NCBI GenBank assembly: GCA_026645735.1
Contig: JAPKMT010000008.1
Span: 16,858 to 80,857 of the forward strand
Direction of reading: 5' to 3'
Source: Flexilinea sp.
Lineage (GTDB): Bacteria > Chloroflexota > Anaerolineae > Anaerolineales > Anaerolineaceae
Length of the DNA: 64,000 nt
The stretch's first letter is position 1. Each line of letters starts with the position of its first letter. A program made the translations under genes and the position numbers. Below are positions 53,537 through 62,297 of this stretch, one piece after another. The notes below the pieces were generated by a model. The model saw nothing but the letters and a program-made list of their open reading frames with translations. It was not told the DNA's origin and did no database searches.

Positions 53537-56500
53537 TTATCGAGTAAACCGGGTATTTAATAGCGCAAGGATATTTTCGTATTCATAACGATTTGCAAAT
53601 TCCATCATCTTTTCACCAACTTGATGATGACTTACCGAAATCTCCTGAATCATTTCAATTAATTGAAAATAATCTGCATTTTCAGCAGCTTTTATACAGT
53701 CTAAAACCACTTTTTCCGGCAGCTTTTGGATTTCTTCATCCAAAATTGCAGGTTCTTTGACTTTTGATAAAGAAATTTCAGATTCTTCGTCATCAAAACG
53801 AAAAGTAATTCCGGTAAGCTGCCTGATTGTTTCATACAGGTTTTCTGATTTAAATGGTTTTGAAATGTATCCATCAACACCGGCTGTCATTATTTTTTGA
53901 CGATCATCCTGAAAAGCACTCGCAGTAATGGCGATGATGACCGGTTTCTGATCATCGGTAGCCTCTTTGATTTTTTTAGTAGCTTCATAGCCATCCATAA
54001 CCGGCATCTGCATATCCATCAATATGATCTCAGGTTTCCAGTTTAAGAACGATTGGATGGCTTGTGCTCCATCTTCAGCTTCCAGAGTTTCAAATCCGAT
54101 GGAAGAAAGCATCTGAGAGAGAAGATTGCGATTTGTCTCACTGTCATCCACAATCAAAATCCGGATTTTGTCCTGTGCGGATTGAAGACCAACAATTCTT
54201 GGTTTCTGATTCGTCTCGAAGACGCTGTCAGGTTTTCCTTTTTGATATGGAATGGAAAAACTGAAGACACTGCCTTTCCCGATCTCAGTTTCAACAGAAA
54301 TGGTACCTCCCAATAATTGTACAAGGCCCTTACTCAAGGTCAGCCCAAGCCCGGTTCCACCTTTCTTTTCTCCAGAACTCGCCTGTTCAAAAGGTTCAAA
54401 TAGCTTGTCTATTTCTTCATCCAGGATACCGGGGCCGGTGTCCTCAATATCAAACAATAATAATTTATTTTCTTCAAATTCTGAACTGACATCCACTCTG
54501 ACAGTGACGCTGCCCACTGATGTGAATTTCACCGCATTTCCGATCAGATTGATCAGGACCTGCCTTAATTTATTTTGATCCAGGAGAATCCAATCCGGTA
54601 CAGCTTCTGCAATTTCCATCCGCAACTGCAAACCTTTTTGATCCGTGTTTACGCGAAACATCAGCTCCAAATCAACCAGCATCGCATGAAGATTAAAATT
54701 TTTTGGCACTAAAGTGGATCGTCCGGCCTCAATTTTTGATAATTCTAAAATGTCATTGATCAAGGCGAGTAAATGTTCACCACTGTGATTAATGATTTGA
54801 AGATTATCCTTCTGACGTTCTGTCAAATTAGAATCATGTTCCATCAACTGCGAAAAGCCAAGAATTGCATTCATCGGCGTTCGAATTTCATGAGACATGT
54901 TGGCAAGAAATATGCTTTTTGAATGATTCGCTGTCTCAGCGAGTTCCTTGGCCTCCTGCAGTTTCCGTTCAGTCTCTCTAAGTTCGGTAACATCTTCCAT
55001 TGCTTCGATCGCACCCTGAAGTTCACCTTTGGAATTATACAAACCGCTGGCAAAACCGATGAGCATAAGGCCATTTTCACCTAATTTTCCACAAAAATTT
55101 TCTGCAGACAGAATATTTCCATGATGTTTCACATGATGATATCTTTTTTTCAAGGTTTCATCTGAAACAGAGATGAGATCGATCAACAAAGGAATTCTTT
55201 TGCCATAAAAAGGAATTGCATATTCATAATTCCCCTTTCCGATCATATCTTCACTCTTTACGCCTGTCATGGCCTCGACAGCTCGATTCCACGCCGTGAC
55301 ACGGGACTGATTATCGATCACAATCGTCGCAATCGGTAGAAAGTTTATGATATCCAACAAACGTTGTTCTGATTCGCGCAAGGCCTCTTCATTCTTCTTT
55401 CTTTCCGTGATATCAGCAGCGATCACCAGGATCCCAATGGGTTTTCCCGCTGTATCCCGTAAAAAAGTCAATGCACTTTGGAAAAATACTGTTGAGCCAT
55501 CTTTACGAATCTCTTCCAAATCCATTGTGACTGCCTGATCTCTGTCAAGATCGGAATTGAAGGTTTGCGATCCGCCATCCGTCAGAAACTGGTGTAATAT
55601 CTGAATCGTTTCGGGCGAAAAATATTCATCCGGATTTTGTGCGAGTCTCTCCTCCGGAGTATATCCAGATAATGGAAATACAGAAGGACTGACATACGTA
55701 CAGTGCAGGTTCAAATCGAAAATGGAGACATAATAGGAAAGATTCTGAACGATTTTTCGGAATTTCTCCTCACTTTTTCGTAACTCCTCCACCGCTTCAT
55801 TGCGTTGTTGAGCGAGATGTTTTTTCTCAAGTGCTTCAGCCAACGAAATTGCAGTCGATTTCAGTAGAATTCGATCTATTTCTCCATAGGTATAATCTCC
55901 ATTTTCAGACTCCAGCAGAATCGCGCCTAAAATGTGATGGTCTTTCCGAATGGGAACTGCGATTCCAGCCTTTGAATTCCTCAGGCAGGGAAGCAGATAA
56001 TTCGCTTCATTTGATTTCCTTCCAGCCATGAAATATTCACATTGCGGATTCTCTCTGAATTTTTCGATGAGGTAGTTTAGATTCGGATAATTTGTAGGAT
56101 TTTCTTCACTATTCTCTTTTTCAAATGAATAAAAACTACGAACCAGGTTGGATTTTTTCTCATAAAGATCGATAATGATCCTAACCGGATTAAATATCCC
56201 GCATAGCTTTTTGCCAACTGTATCGATAATCTTCTCAAATGATTCTTCCTCTGCCAAACCGGATTGAATCAAATTAACAATCTCCAATTCAGCCGATCGT
56301 TTTCTTTCAGCTTCCAGTGCAAAGAACCGTGTCAGCGCAGTGGTAATATGCGTAGCAAGAGAAGTTAGTATTTCTTCATCCCGTTCCGTATAATTAATTG
56401 TGTCGTCATAACTTTGCAGGAGGATGGCACCGATTACTCGATTTTCGTTTTTGAGCGGAGTTCCAATTCCATCTTTGAAATCAAAACCGTAAATCTCCAC

Positions 56501-56911
56501 TTCTCCGCTGGATATCAATTGATTGATCTGATTTCTACCATGTTTGATTGAATTTCCGGTTCGAATCATATAGCCGGTTATGCCATGAAATTCTTCCAGG
56601 GGTTGCGTCGCAAATATTTCATCTTTTTCATCAGAAAAATAAGGTGAGCTGATTATTCCTGTTTCGTCATCATACACGACAATCAGGAAATTTTTAGCAT
56701 ACATCAATTCATTGACAATTTGATGAACATTGGAGAAGAAACTATTCAAATCTTTTGAGCTGCTGGCTGAATCTGCAATTCTGTACAAAACAGAAAGAAC
56801 TTTATTATTCCATTCCAGTTCCTTCGTATGATTTTTTTCTTCTATGCCTACACTGAAAAGTGGCATTCTTTTTAACTGCTGATATATTGAGTCAATAACT
56901 TTCCTGTCCAA
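53537..56911 (-). CDS. Hybrid sensor histidine kinase with GAF and PAS domains
   Basis: A 1124-residue cytoplasmic hybrid kinase; the start is TTG 56911, seven bases after GGAG. Order: GAF (about 45-195), GAF (about 225-370), PAS (about 385-510), PAS (about 515-650), HisKA (phospho-His in LANMSHEIRTPMNAILGF), HATPase_c (about 765-880; LIGNAVKFT, DTGPGI, GGTGLGL) and a receiver (about 905-1020; phospho-Asp in IILMDMQMPVMDGYEA), followed by a helical tail with possible Hpt role. No membrane segment. No cognate response regulator gene was found nearby; the receiver may pass phosphate to an Hpt protein elsewhere. Confidence 0.93.
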   Translation of the reverse strand: MDRKVIDSIYQQLKRMPLFSVGIEEKNHTKELEWNNKVLSVLYRIADSASSSKDLNSFFSNVHQIVNELMYAKNFLIVVYDDETGIISSPYFSDEKDEIFATQPLEEFHGITGYMIRTGNSIKHGRNQINQLISSGEVEIYGFDFKDGIGTPLKNENRVIGAILLQSYDDTINYTERDEEILTSLATHITTALTRFFALEAERKRSAELEIVNLIQSGLAEEESFEKIIDTVGKKLCGIFNPVRIIIDLYEKKSNLVRSFYSFEKENSEENPTNYPNLNYLIEKFRENPQCEYFMAGRKSNEANYLLPCLRNSKAGIAVPIRKDHHILGAILLESENGDYTYGEIDRILLKSTAISLAEALEKKHLAQQRNEAVEELRKSEEKFRKIVQNLSYYVSIFDLNLHCTYVSPSVFPLSGYTPEERLAQNPDEYFSPETIQILHQFLTDGGSQTFNSDLDRDQAVTMDLEEIRKDGSTVFFQSALTFLRDTAGKPIGILVIAADITERKKNEEALRESEQRLLDIINFLPIATIVIDNQSRVTAWNRAVEAMTGVKSEDMIGKGNYEYAIPFYGKRIPLLIDLISVSDETLKKRYHHVKHHGNILSAENFCGKLGENGLMLIGFASGLYNSKGELQGAIEAMEDVTELRETERKLQEAKELAETANHSKSIFLANMSHEIRTPMNAILGFSQLMEHDSNLTERQKDNLQIINHSGEHLLALINDILELSKIEAGRSTLVPKNFNLHAMLVDLELMFRVNTDQKGLQLRMEIAEAVPDWILLDQNKLRQVLINLIGNAVKFTSVGSVTVRVDVSSEFEENKLLLFDIEDTGPGILDEEIDKLFEPFEQASSGEKKGGTGLGLTLSKGLVQLLGGTISVETEIGKGSVFSFSIPYQKGKPDSVFETNQKPRIVGLQSAQDKIRILIVDDSETNRNLLSQMLSSIGFETLEAEDGAQAIQSFLNWKPEIILMDMQMPVMDGYEATKKIKEATDDQKPVIIAITASAFQDDRQKIMTAGVDGYISKPFKSENLYETIRQLTGITFRFDDEESEISLSKVKEPAILDEEIQKLPEKVVLDCIKAAENADYFQLIEMIQEISVSHHQVGEKMMEFANRYEYENILALLNTRFTR

Positions 56912-57278
56912 TTGACAACTCCGGATCTCTGCTTACAATCAGAAAAAACTTTACAGGCCAATTTCCTGATCGAATCATCACATTACTTATTCTCTTTTTC
57001 GTTTCCTAACCAATCCGATCTTAAAATATTTTTTCACATATTTTTCGATCTAAAGCAATAAAAAATTATTGGGAAATAAACGATTCTGTTAAGTTCATTA
57101 TATGATTTTTATTGATTAAATAAATTCACGAAATATTCAAAATATATAATAATCTTCTTAATCTTCAACGATTCGAATTTTCCTGAGAATGATTTGTTGT
57201 TCTTAAGTTTTTTGCTCTTTGCGTGAAATCTTAAGAACAGAAGATTTGCACTGAATATTCGAAATGCTGTGCCCTGGC
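56912..57278. other. Intergenic region with repeat copy 14
   Basis: This 367-bp gap between two minus-strand genes holds copy 14 and otherwise AT-rich DNA, including the leader of the histidine kinase gene. No coding sequence was seen. Confidence 0.5.
57166..57269. repeat. Palindromic interspersed element, copy 14
   Basis: Two short arms. Left end CAACGATTCGAATTTTC (57166-57182), partly decayed hairpin (GTTCTTAAG against CTTAAGAAC, with TTTGC and GCGTG in the centre), right end GAATATTCGAAATGCTG (57253-57269). It ends 10 bp before the stop of the P-type ATPase gene. Confidence 0.75.
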
Positions 57279-59870
57279 CTATCGTTTCGCAATTTTTGTA
57301 TAAAAAAGCCTTTTTGCAGATTCAGTAGCAAAAACATAAACTATCGTCAGGCCAATCAATGCCATTAATAATGGTAGCGGCAGCGGGACAAAGCGAAATA
57401 TTTTAAGAAACGGGATATAGGGAATCACCAAGGTTAATCCGATAAAAAACAAAGAACTGGCCAACAGAAAATTTCCCGGACGACTGCGGAAAAAGGGACG
57501 TCCGGTTCTGACAACCAGTGCGATCACCAACTCTGTTAATAAAGACTCAATAAACCAGCCTGTCCGAAATTCTTCCGGTCGGGCATGAAAGATAAATAAT
57601 AAGATCCCAAATGTCAGAAAATCAAAAATTGAGCTAGTCATTCCAAACAGAACCATATAATTACGAATAAATTTTGTATTCCAGCGGTTTGGTTTTTCAA
57701 TCATTTCAAAATCGACATTATCACTGGCAATGGTCAAACCGGGAAAATCGGACAGAAAATTATTTAACAGAATTTGGGAAGCAAGCAATGGCAAAAAAGG
57801 CAGGTAGATAGAAATTCCTGCCATGCTGATCATATTTCCAAAATTTGCACTGATGGTAGTAAGGATATACTTCAGCGTGTTGGCATACGTTTTCCTCCCT
57901 TCATCAATACCATTCTGTAAAATGGATAAATCCTTCCTGAGCAAAACAAAATCCGCAGCATCCTTCGCGACATCCACCGCCGTATCAACGGAAATACCAA
58001 CATCTGCGGACCTTAGCGCAGGAGCATCATTAATACCATCTCCCATGTATCCAACCACATGTCCGGTTTTTCTGAGGGCGTGAATAATACGTTCCTTCTG
58101 ATTGGGATCCATTTCCGCAAAAATTGTCGTGTTTTCAGCCATATGCCATAAAACCTGATCATTCAGTCCGTTCAGGTCATTTCCGGTGATCACATTCTGA
58201 ACAGGAATTTGCAGATTTGCCGCAACATGTCTGGCCACTTTCGCATTATCACCCGTAATGATTTTTATCTGCACATTACGTTTTCTCAACTCCTCGATTG
58301 TCTGTTCAACACCATTTTTTGGTGGATCCAAGAAAAGCAAGAAACCGATAAAAGTCATTGCTTGCTCTTCTTTATAGGTATGAGATTCTGATTGTTTATC
58401 TACTTTTTTGATTGCCAAACCAAGAACCCGATAGCCTTCTTCGCTCCAGTCTCCAAATTTTTTTTCAATTGAATCGCGGATTGCAGAATCCAAGGGGACA
58501 GCATCAAAATCCGACCAAATACTTTCACAAACTGGTAAAATTCTGTCCATTGCACCTTTTGTAATCAGATATCTTTGATTTTGGTCATTTTCCGCAATGA
58601 TGCTGAGAGATTTGCGAATAAAATCGTAAGGGATTTCTCCAATCTTTTTTTCGCCATGAATATCGATGCCGGCATTTTGAGCAGCTAATTGGATTGCATC
58701 ATCCAAAGGATTATCCAGTCCGGTTTGAAAATGAGCATTAATCATGGCATATCGCAAAACTTCTTTTGATGAGTTCCCGTGTATATCGAATGCATTGTCA
58801 AGATGTACAACGCCCTCTGTCAGTGTTCCTGTCTTGTCTGTACATAAAATATCCATATTTCCAAAGTCTTCAATCGCATTCAACCGACGAACAATGACGC
58901 CATGTTCATTCATTTTTTTTGCGCCATGGGAAAGGGTTATACTGGTTATCGCAGGCAATAATTCAGGTGAAATTCCAACTGCCAAAGCCAACGCGAACAG
59001 GAGAGAATCAAAAAATGGTTTGTTCATGAAAAAATTGATGGCAAGAATTGAAATGACCATAACCATCATGATTTGTGTTAACAACGTGCCAAATTCATGG
59101 AGACCATGTTCAAATTCAGTTTCTGGCGGTGTTGATACCAGTCTTTCAGCAACTTGTCCAAATATTGTTTCCTTACCAGTCTGAATGATTAATATCCGCG
59201 CTATTCCACTCCGAACATTGGTTCCCATAAATACACAATTAGTCCGCTCTGACAGACTTGCCTTTTCGGAAACAATGCCCGGTTTCTTTTCTACAGGGAA
59301 CGTCTCTCCCGTAAGGACTGCCTGGTTTACGAAAAAATCATTCGCTTCCAAGATTATCCCATCAGCCGGAATCAAACTGCCTGCTGCCAGCAGGACAACA
59401 TCACCCGGAACCACATTTTCAGAGGGTATAACCTGAGATTCCCCATCTCTTAAAACATTCGATTTGATTGTCACTTGTTTTCGCAGCTTGTCGATAGCCA
59501 CACTGGCTGTATATTCCTGTGAAAAACCAAGGAGCGTGCTACCTGTTACAACAACCAAAACAATTAAGGCATCCACCCACTCCCCTACGATTCCAGAAAT
59601 AATGGCAGCAAAAATAAGAATTAAGACAAGCGGGCTCTTAACCTGATTCAGCATCATTCGCCATACGGAATTGTGTTGCTTCGCACGGATTGTATTGTAA
59701 CCATACCTGGTAAGTCTTTCTAATGCATCACTTGCCTGAAGTCCATCCACAGAAGCATTTAATGCCACCAACACCCGGTCAACAGAGATACTCCAATATT
59801 TCTCTATCCCCATTTCGATCACGGGTTGTTGAAAGCTCAGATTTCTTTGATAATCCCCAAATAGTTTCAT
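57279..59870 (-). CDS. mgtA: Magnesium-translocating P-type ATPase
   Basis: An 863-residue P3B-type ATPase, the usual MgtA/MgtB length. Seen: cation ATPase N-terminal domain (DRVLVALNASVDGLQASDAL), transduction domain with TGE motif (VLTGETFPVEK), phosphorylation site ILCTDKTGTLTEG, nucleotide domain (YDFIRKSLSII, ITKGAMDRI), hinge GDGINDAPALRSADVGI, and six C-terminal membrane helices with the MgtA-type QILLNNFLSDFPGLTIASDN. It imports Mg2+ across the cytoplasmic membrane. GGAG lies 7 bases before the ATG. No M-box or similar leader was recognised upstream. No MgtC is nearby. Confidence 0.9.
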   Translation of the reverse strand: MKLFGDYQRNLSFQQPVIEMGIEKYWSISVDRVLVALNASVDGLQASDALERLTRYGYNTIRAKQHNSVWRMMLNQVKSPLVLILIFAAIISGIVGEWVDALIVLVVVTGSTLLGFSQEYTASVAIDKLRKQVTIKSNVLRDGESQVIPSENVVPGDVVLLAAGSLIPADGIILEANDFFVNQAVLTGETFPVEKKPGIVSEKASLSERTNCVFMGTNVRSGIARILIIQTGKETIFGQVAERLVSTPPETEFEHGLHEFGTLLTQIMMVMVISILAINFFMNKPFFDSLLFALALAVGISPELLPAITSITLSHGAKKMNEHGVIVRRLNAIEDFGNMDILCTDKTGTLTEGVVHLDNAFDIHGNSSKEVLRYAMINAHFQTGLDNPLDDAIQLAAQNAGIDIHGEKKIGEIPYDFIRKSLSIIAENDQNQRYLITKGAMDRILPVCESIWSDFDAVPLDSAIRDSIEKKFGDWSEEGYRVLGLAIKKVDKQSESHTYKEEQAMTFIGFLLFLDPPKNGVEQTIEELRKRNVQIKIITGDNAKVARHVAANLQIPVQNVITGNDLNGLNDQVLWHMAENTTIFAEMDPNQKERIIHALRKTGHVVGYMGDGINDAPALRSADVGISVDTAVDVAKDAADFVLLRKDLSILQNGIDEGRKTYANTLKYILTTISANFGNMISMAGISIYLPFLPLLASQILLNNFLSDFPGLTIASDNVDFEMIEKPNRWNTKFIRNYMVLFGMTSSIFDFLTFGILLFIFHARPEEFRTGWFIESLLTELVIALVVRTGRPFFRSRPGNFLLASSLFFIGLTLVIPYIPFLKIFRFVPLPLPLLMALIGLTIVYVFATESAKRLFYTKIAKR

Positions 59871-59978
59871 AATCGCTCTCCGATTTTATTCGATACAAAA
59901 AAAAGCAATTTATAAAGGAATTTACCATTTAAAGCATACATAATTCAATTATCCTACGATTACCATCCAATGGGTCTT

Positions 59979-60052
59979 ACCAGCAATTTAAAACATGAAA
60001 AAACAACCGTTTTTCTTTTATTATTCGTATAACTGGTCGATATTTCAATCAG
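59979..60052. repeat. Decayed palindromic element next to copy 15
   Basis: Left end CAGCAATTTAAAACATG (59979-59995), long-arm text TTTTTCTTTTATTATTCG and right end TCGATATTTCAATCAGCG (60037-60054) show a damaged copy lacking the hairpin, overlapping the first bases of copy 15. Confidence 0.5.
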
Positions 60053-60172
60053 CGATTCGAAATTGGAGCATTCTTTTCAACTAATGAGAGAAAGTTTGTT
60101 GTTGTGTTATTTTTGCGCGAAGCGTAAAAATAACACAACAACAAGTAATTCTTTCCATACTTGGAATTGCTG
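60050..60172. repeat. Palindromic interspersed element, copy 15
   Basis: Long arm on the left. Left end CAGCGATTCGAAATTGG (60050-60066), central hairpin 60096-60144 with variable block GTGTTAT, GAA loop and one G-T pair at the loop base, right end CCATACTTGGAATTGCTG (60155-60172). Confidence 0.88.
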
Positions 60173-60294
60173 TATTTCAATTTTTGCTGAAAAAAAAGAA
60201 GGATTGATCAATGATAAAATTTATGCGTATTTTGAATTTTATTTGGAACAAACGATTAGTCCATCAGAGATCGAAAAAAAAAAGGAAAAGGCTC

Positions 60295-61365
60295 ATGATC
60301 ATTGGCGGTGAATTCTTCTATGATGATCGATGGTATACAGCCAGTTCGCCGGTTGCAAGAAAGGATCTGATTTTTCTCAATGGAGGGAAAGCTTGTCTGA
60401 TCGTAATCAGTCGATATCTGCTCGATCACGGGGTCAACCGCATTTTGCTGCCTTCTTATCTCTGTCCAACCATCGTTTCTACGCTGGAACAATGCGGATT
60501 GACTTGCGATTATTATCAGATTCTCCCGGATTTTTCCATCGATTTAGGTGATCTGGATCAAAAAGCTGCTTTTCATCAAGCTGTATTTTTTATTAATTAT
60601 TTTGGCTTTTATCATTCAGCATCCGAACAGTCCTTTTTAAAAAATATCCAGCAAAAAGGCAAACTTCTGATCGAAGACAACGCTCAAGCCGGGTTTAATC
60701 CACAGCAATTCGGGGACTTTGTATTTAATTCGATTCGGAAACTGGCACCTTATGACGGCGGGTATCTATCCACAACAACTGATCTGCAAATTAATTGGGA
60801 CCAATATAACGATCGATCCAACCGGAGATTGCCGATTATTCGCAAATATCGCAATCTTTTAGCGGATTATCATTTTCGCGGGTGGGGACGGTACGAAGCG
60901 TTGGTTGATTGGTATAATCTTGCAGAAAAGTTCTACGAAACGGATTGGATTATCAAGGGAAATCCTCAGGAACATTTTTACATAGAACAACTGGATTGGG
61001 AACTGATCAGAACAAAACGTCGGGAAAATTACAATTATTTATTGAAACAAATTTTAGACATACCGGTTATCAAACCAATTTTCCCTTCCCTTCAGGAAGA
61101 CAACATGCCGCTTGGGCTGCCTGTTTATATCTCCCAAATCTCAAGGGACTGGCTTTTCAATCAATTAGGGGAAAATGGCATCGGTCTGACCCTCCATTGG
61201 AATCAATTGCTTTCCGATCCGCGTCTCAATCAGAATGCAACGGCGGTTCACATGGCGCGTACGATCATGACGCTTGCCATTGATCAGCGTATGAATCGGA
61301 CTCAACTGGATTATCTCGCCCAAAATCTGGCTGATCTGTGTGAAATCGGCGAAGAAAAAAAATGA
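60295..61365 (+). CDS. DegT/DnrJ/EryC1-like PLP-dependent protein
   Basis: I use ATG 60295 (MIIGGEFFYDDRWYTASS), with AAGGA eight bases upstream, giving 356 residues; ATG 60211 also has AAGGA in place and would add a basic 28-residue N-terminus. The fold type I aminotransferase layout is visible: FLNGGKACLIVISRYLLDHG, LPSYLCPTIV, PLP Asp in LLIEDNAQAGF and the Schiff-base Lys position in NSIRKLAPYDGGYL. DegT proteins aminate keto-sugars, but the divergence here means the substrate, and even aminotransferase activity, is unproven. It stands alone with no other sugar-nucleotide genes. Confidence 0.75.
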   Translation: MIIGGEFFYDDRWYTASSPVARKDLIFLNGGKACLIVISRYLLDHGVNRILLPSYLCPTIVSTLEQCGLTCDYYQILPDFSIDLGDLDQKAAFHQAVFFINYFGFYHSASEQSFLKNIQQKGKLLIEDNAQAGFNPQQFGDFVFNSIRKLAPYDGGYLSTTTDLQINWDQYNDRSNRRLPIIRKYRNLLADYHFRGWGRYEALVDWYNLAEKFYETDWIIKGNPQEHFYIEQLDWELIRTKRRENYNYLLKQILDIPVIKPIFPSLQEDNMPLGLPVYISQISRDWLFNQLGENGIGLTLHWNQLLSDPRLNQNATAVHMARTIMTLAIDQRMNRTQLDYLAQNLADLCEIGEEKK

Positions 61366-61918
61366 CAAAACACCACTTTTATATACAGACTTTAAAATCT
61401 CCAATCCGCTTTTCCTATCGATGCTTTTTGCCATCAATTACCCGCACAAAAAATGGGTTTTGCCTTCAATCCCTTACGATTTCGTGAAAGAATGTCATAA
61501 TGCCTTTACATCGAAACTTTCAGTTTTACGTATATACCATAGACAATTAAGCATTGTTGATTGTATTCATCGATCGCGTGAATCCAACTTTTCCTCGACG
61601 AAAGAAATGAACGTCCGATGAATCCGAATCGAACAACTATTCGAAATATGGATGAGCCTTTCGAATAAAGAAAGAAAATTTGTTGTTCTAATGTTTTTGC
61701 GCTTGGCGCAAAAACATTAGAACAACATAGAATCCTTTTTACATTTCGAATTGCTGCGAATCGAATAATAAAATCGCTACTATTTGGATCTTTGGTAAAA
61801 TTTATAGTAAATGGAATCGAGACTGGCAGATACACATAGGATTTTATGATAGTAATCGGAATCCGTTTATAAAACTCGAATCATGCAATATTTATAATAA
61901 GGAGAATGAAATAATACA
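61366..61918. other. Intergenic region with repeat copy 16
   Basis: This 553-bp gap contains copy 16 at 61634-61756. Open frames at 61340-61621 lack coding character. No promoter is clear. Confidence 0.5.
61634..61756. repeat. Palindromic interspersed element, copy 16
   Basis: Long arm on the left (TTTCGAATAAAGAAAGAAAA). Left end CAACTATTCGAAATATGG (61634-61651), central hairpin 61679-61727 with variable block CTAATGT, perfect stem and loop TTG, right end ACATTTCGAATTGCTG (61741-61756). Confidence 0.88.
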
Positions 61919-62161
61919 ATGAATATTTTTTCTTTTTTAGTTGTCGGCTTAATCGCCGGATGGCTTGCCGGTAAAATTATGAAAGGCGGTGGATTTGGCC
62001 TGATTGGTAACTTAATTGTCGGCGTCATCGGTGCAGTGATCGGGGGGTATGTATTTAGTTTCCTCCATATTTCCTTTGGCGGTTTCATCGGATCCGTGGC
62101 TGCAGCGCTGGTTGGGGCAATTTTACTGTTGTATCTGATTCGTATATTTAAAAAAGCATAA
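61919..62161 (+). CDS. GlsB/YeaQ/YmgE-family small membrane protein
   Basis: An 80-residue protein with three Gly-rich membrane helices (VGLIAGWLAGKIMKGGGFGL; LIVGVIGAVIGGYVFSFL; VAAALVGAILLLYLI). This is the transglycosylase-associated family typical of stress response; members are membrane-located with an unknown biochemical role. AAGGAG lies upstream of the ATG (spacing about 13). Followed by a bidirectional terminator. Confidence 0.9.
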   Translation: MNIFSFLVVGLIAGWLAGKIMKGGGFGLIGNLIVGVIGAVIGGYVFSFLHISFGGFIGSVAAALVGAILLLYLIRIFKKA

Positions 62162-62259
62162 ATCCGGTTTTTCAATGAGCTCAGTCTATGTCATTGCAAA
62201 TGCAGTTATGAATTAGAGCTCATAGGCTGATCGAAATTTTTTCGAATAATAAATTGAAC

Positions 62260-62297
62260 AAAAACTTCAATTCTTTAAAAAAAAGATTGAAGTTTTT
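62260..62297. terminator. Bidirectional terminator between convergent genes
   Basis: AAAAACTTCAAT (62260-62271) and ATTGAAGTTTTT (62286-62297) form a 12-bp perfect stem. T residues follow on the plus strand and A-rich stem ends give T on the minus strand. It lies between the GlsB-like gene and the MATE gene, overlapping the MATE stop. Confidence 0.78.

Larger units (their letters stand above)
59871..60294. other. Divergent intergenic region with repeats
   Basis: This 424-bp gap between the leftward MgtA gene and rightward DegT-like gene contains a decayed repeat and full copy 15. An alternative start for the DegT-like gene (ATG 60211) lies within it. Confidence 0.5.

Noticed and set aside
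59871..60050. Mg2+ riboswitch (M-box) upstream of MgtA
   Set aside because: None of the conserved M-box segments could be found.
60063..60311. Frame ending KKKEKAHDHWR before the DegT-like gene
   Set aside because: It starts in repeat copy 15, and its reading frame differs from the DegT-like gene; no ribosome site.
204..61756. Short conserved frames within the repeats (for example CVVFALRAKTTQQQ)
   Set aside because: The similar peptides come from the shared hairpin DNA, not from a protein family; frames are broken at the element ends.
204..61756. Repeats as simple intrinsic terminators
   Set aside because: The central hairpins are not followed by T-runs, several lie inside operons before downstream genes, and both ends carry inverted repeats that terminators do not have.
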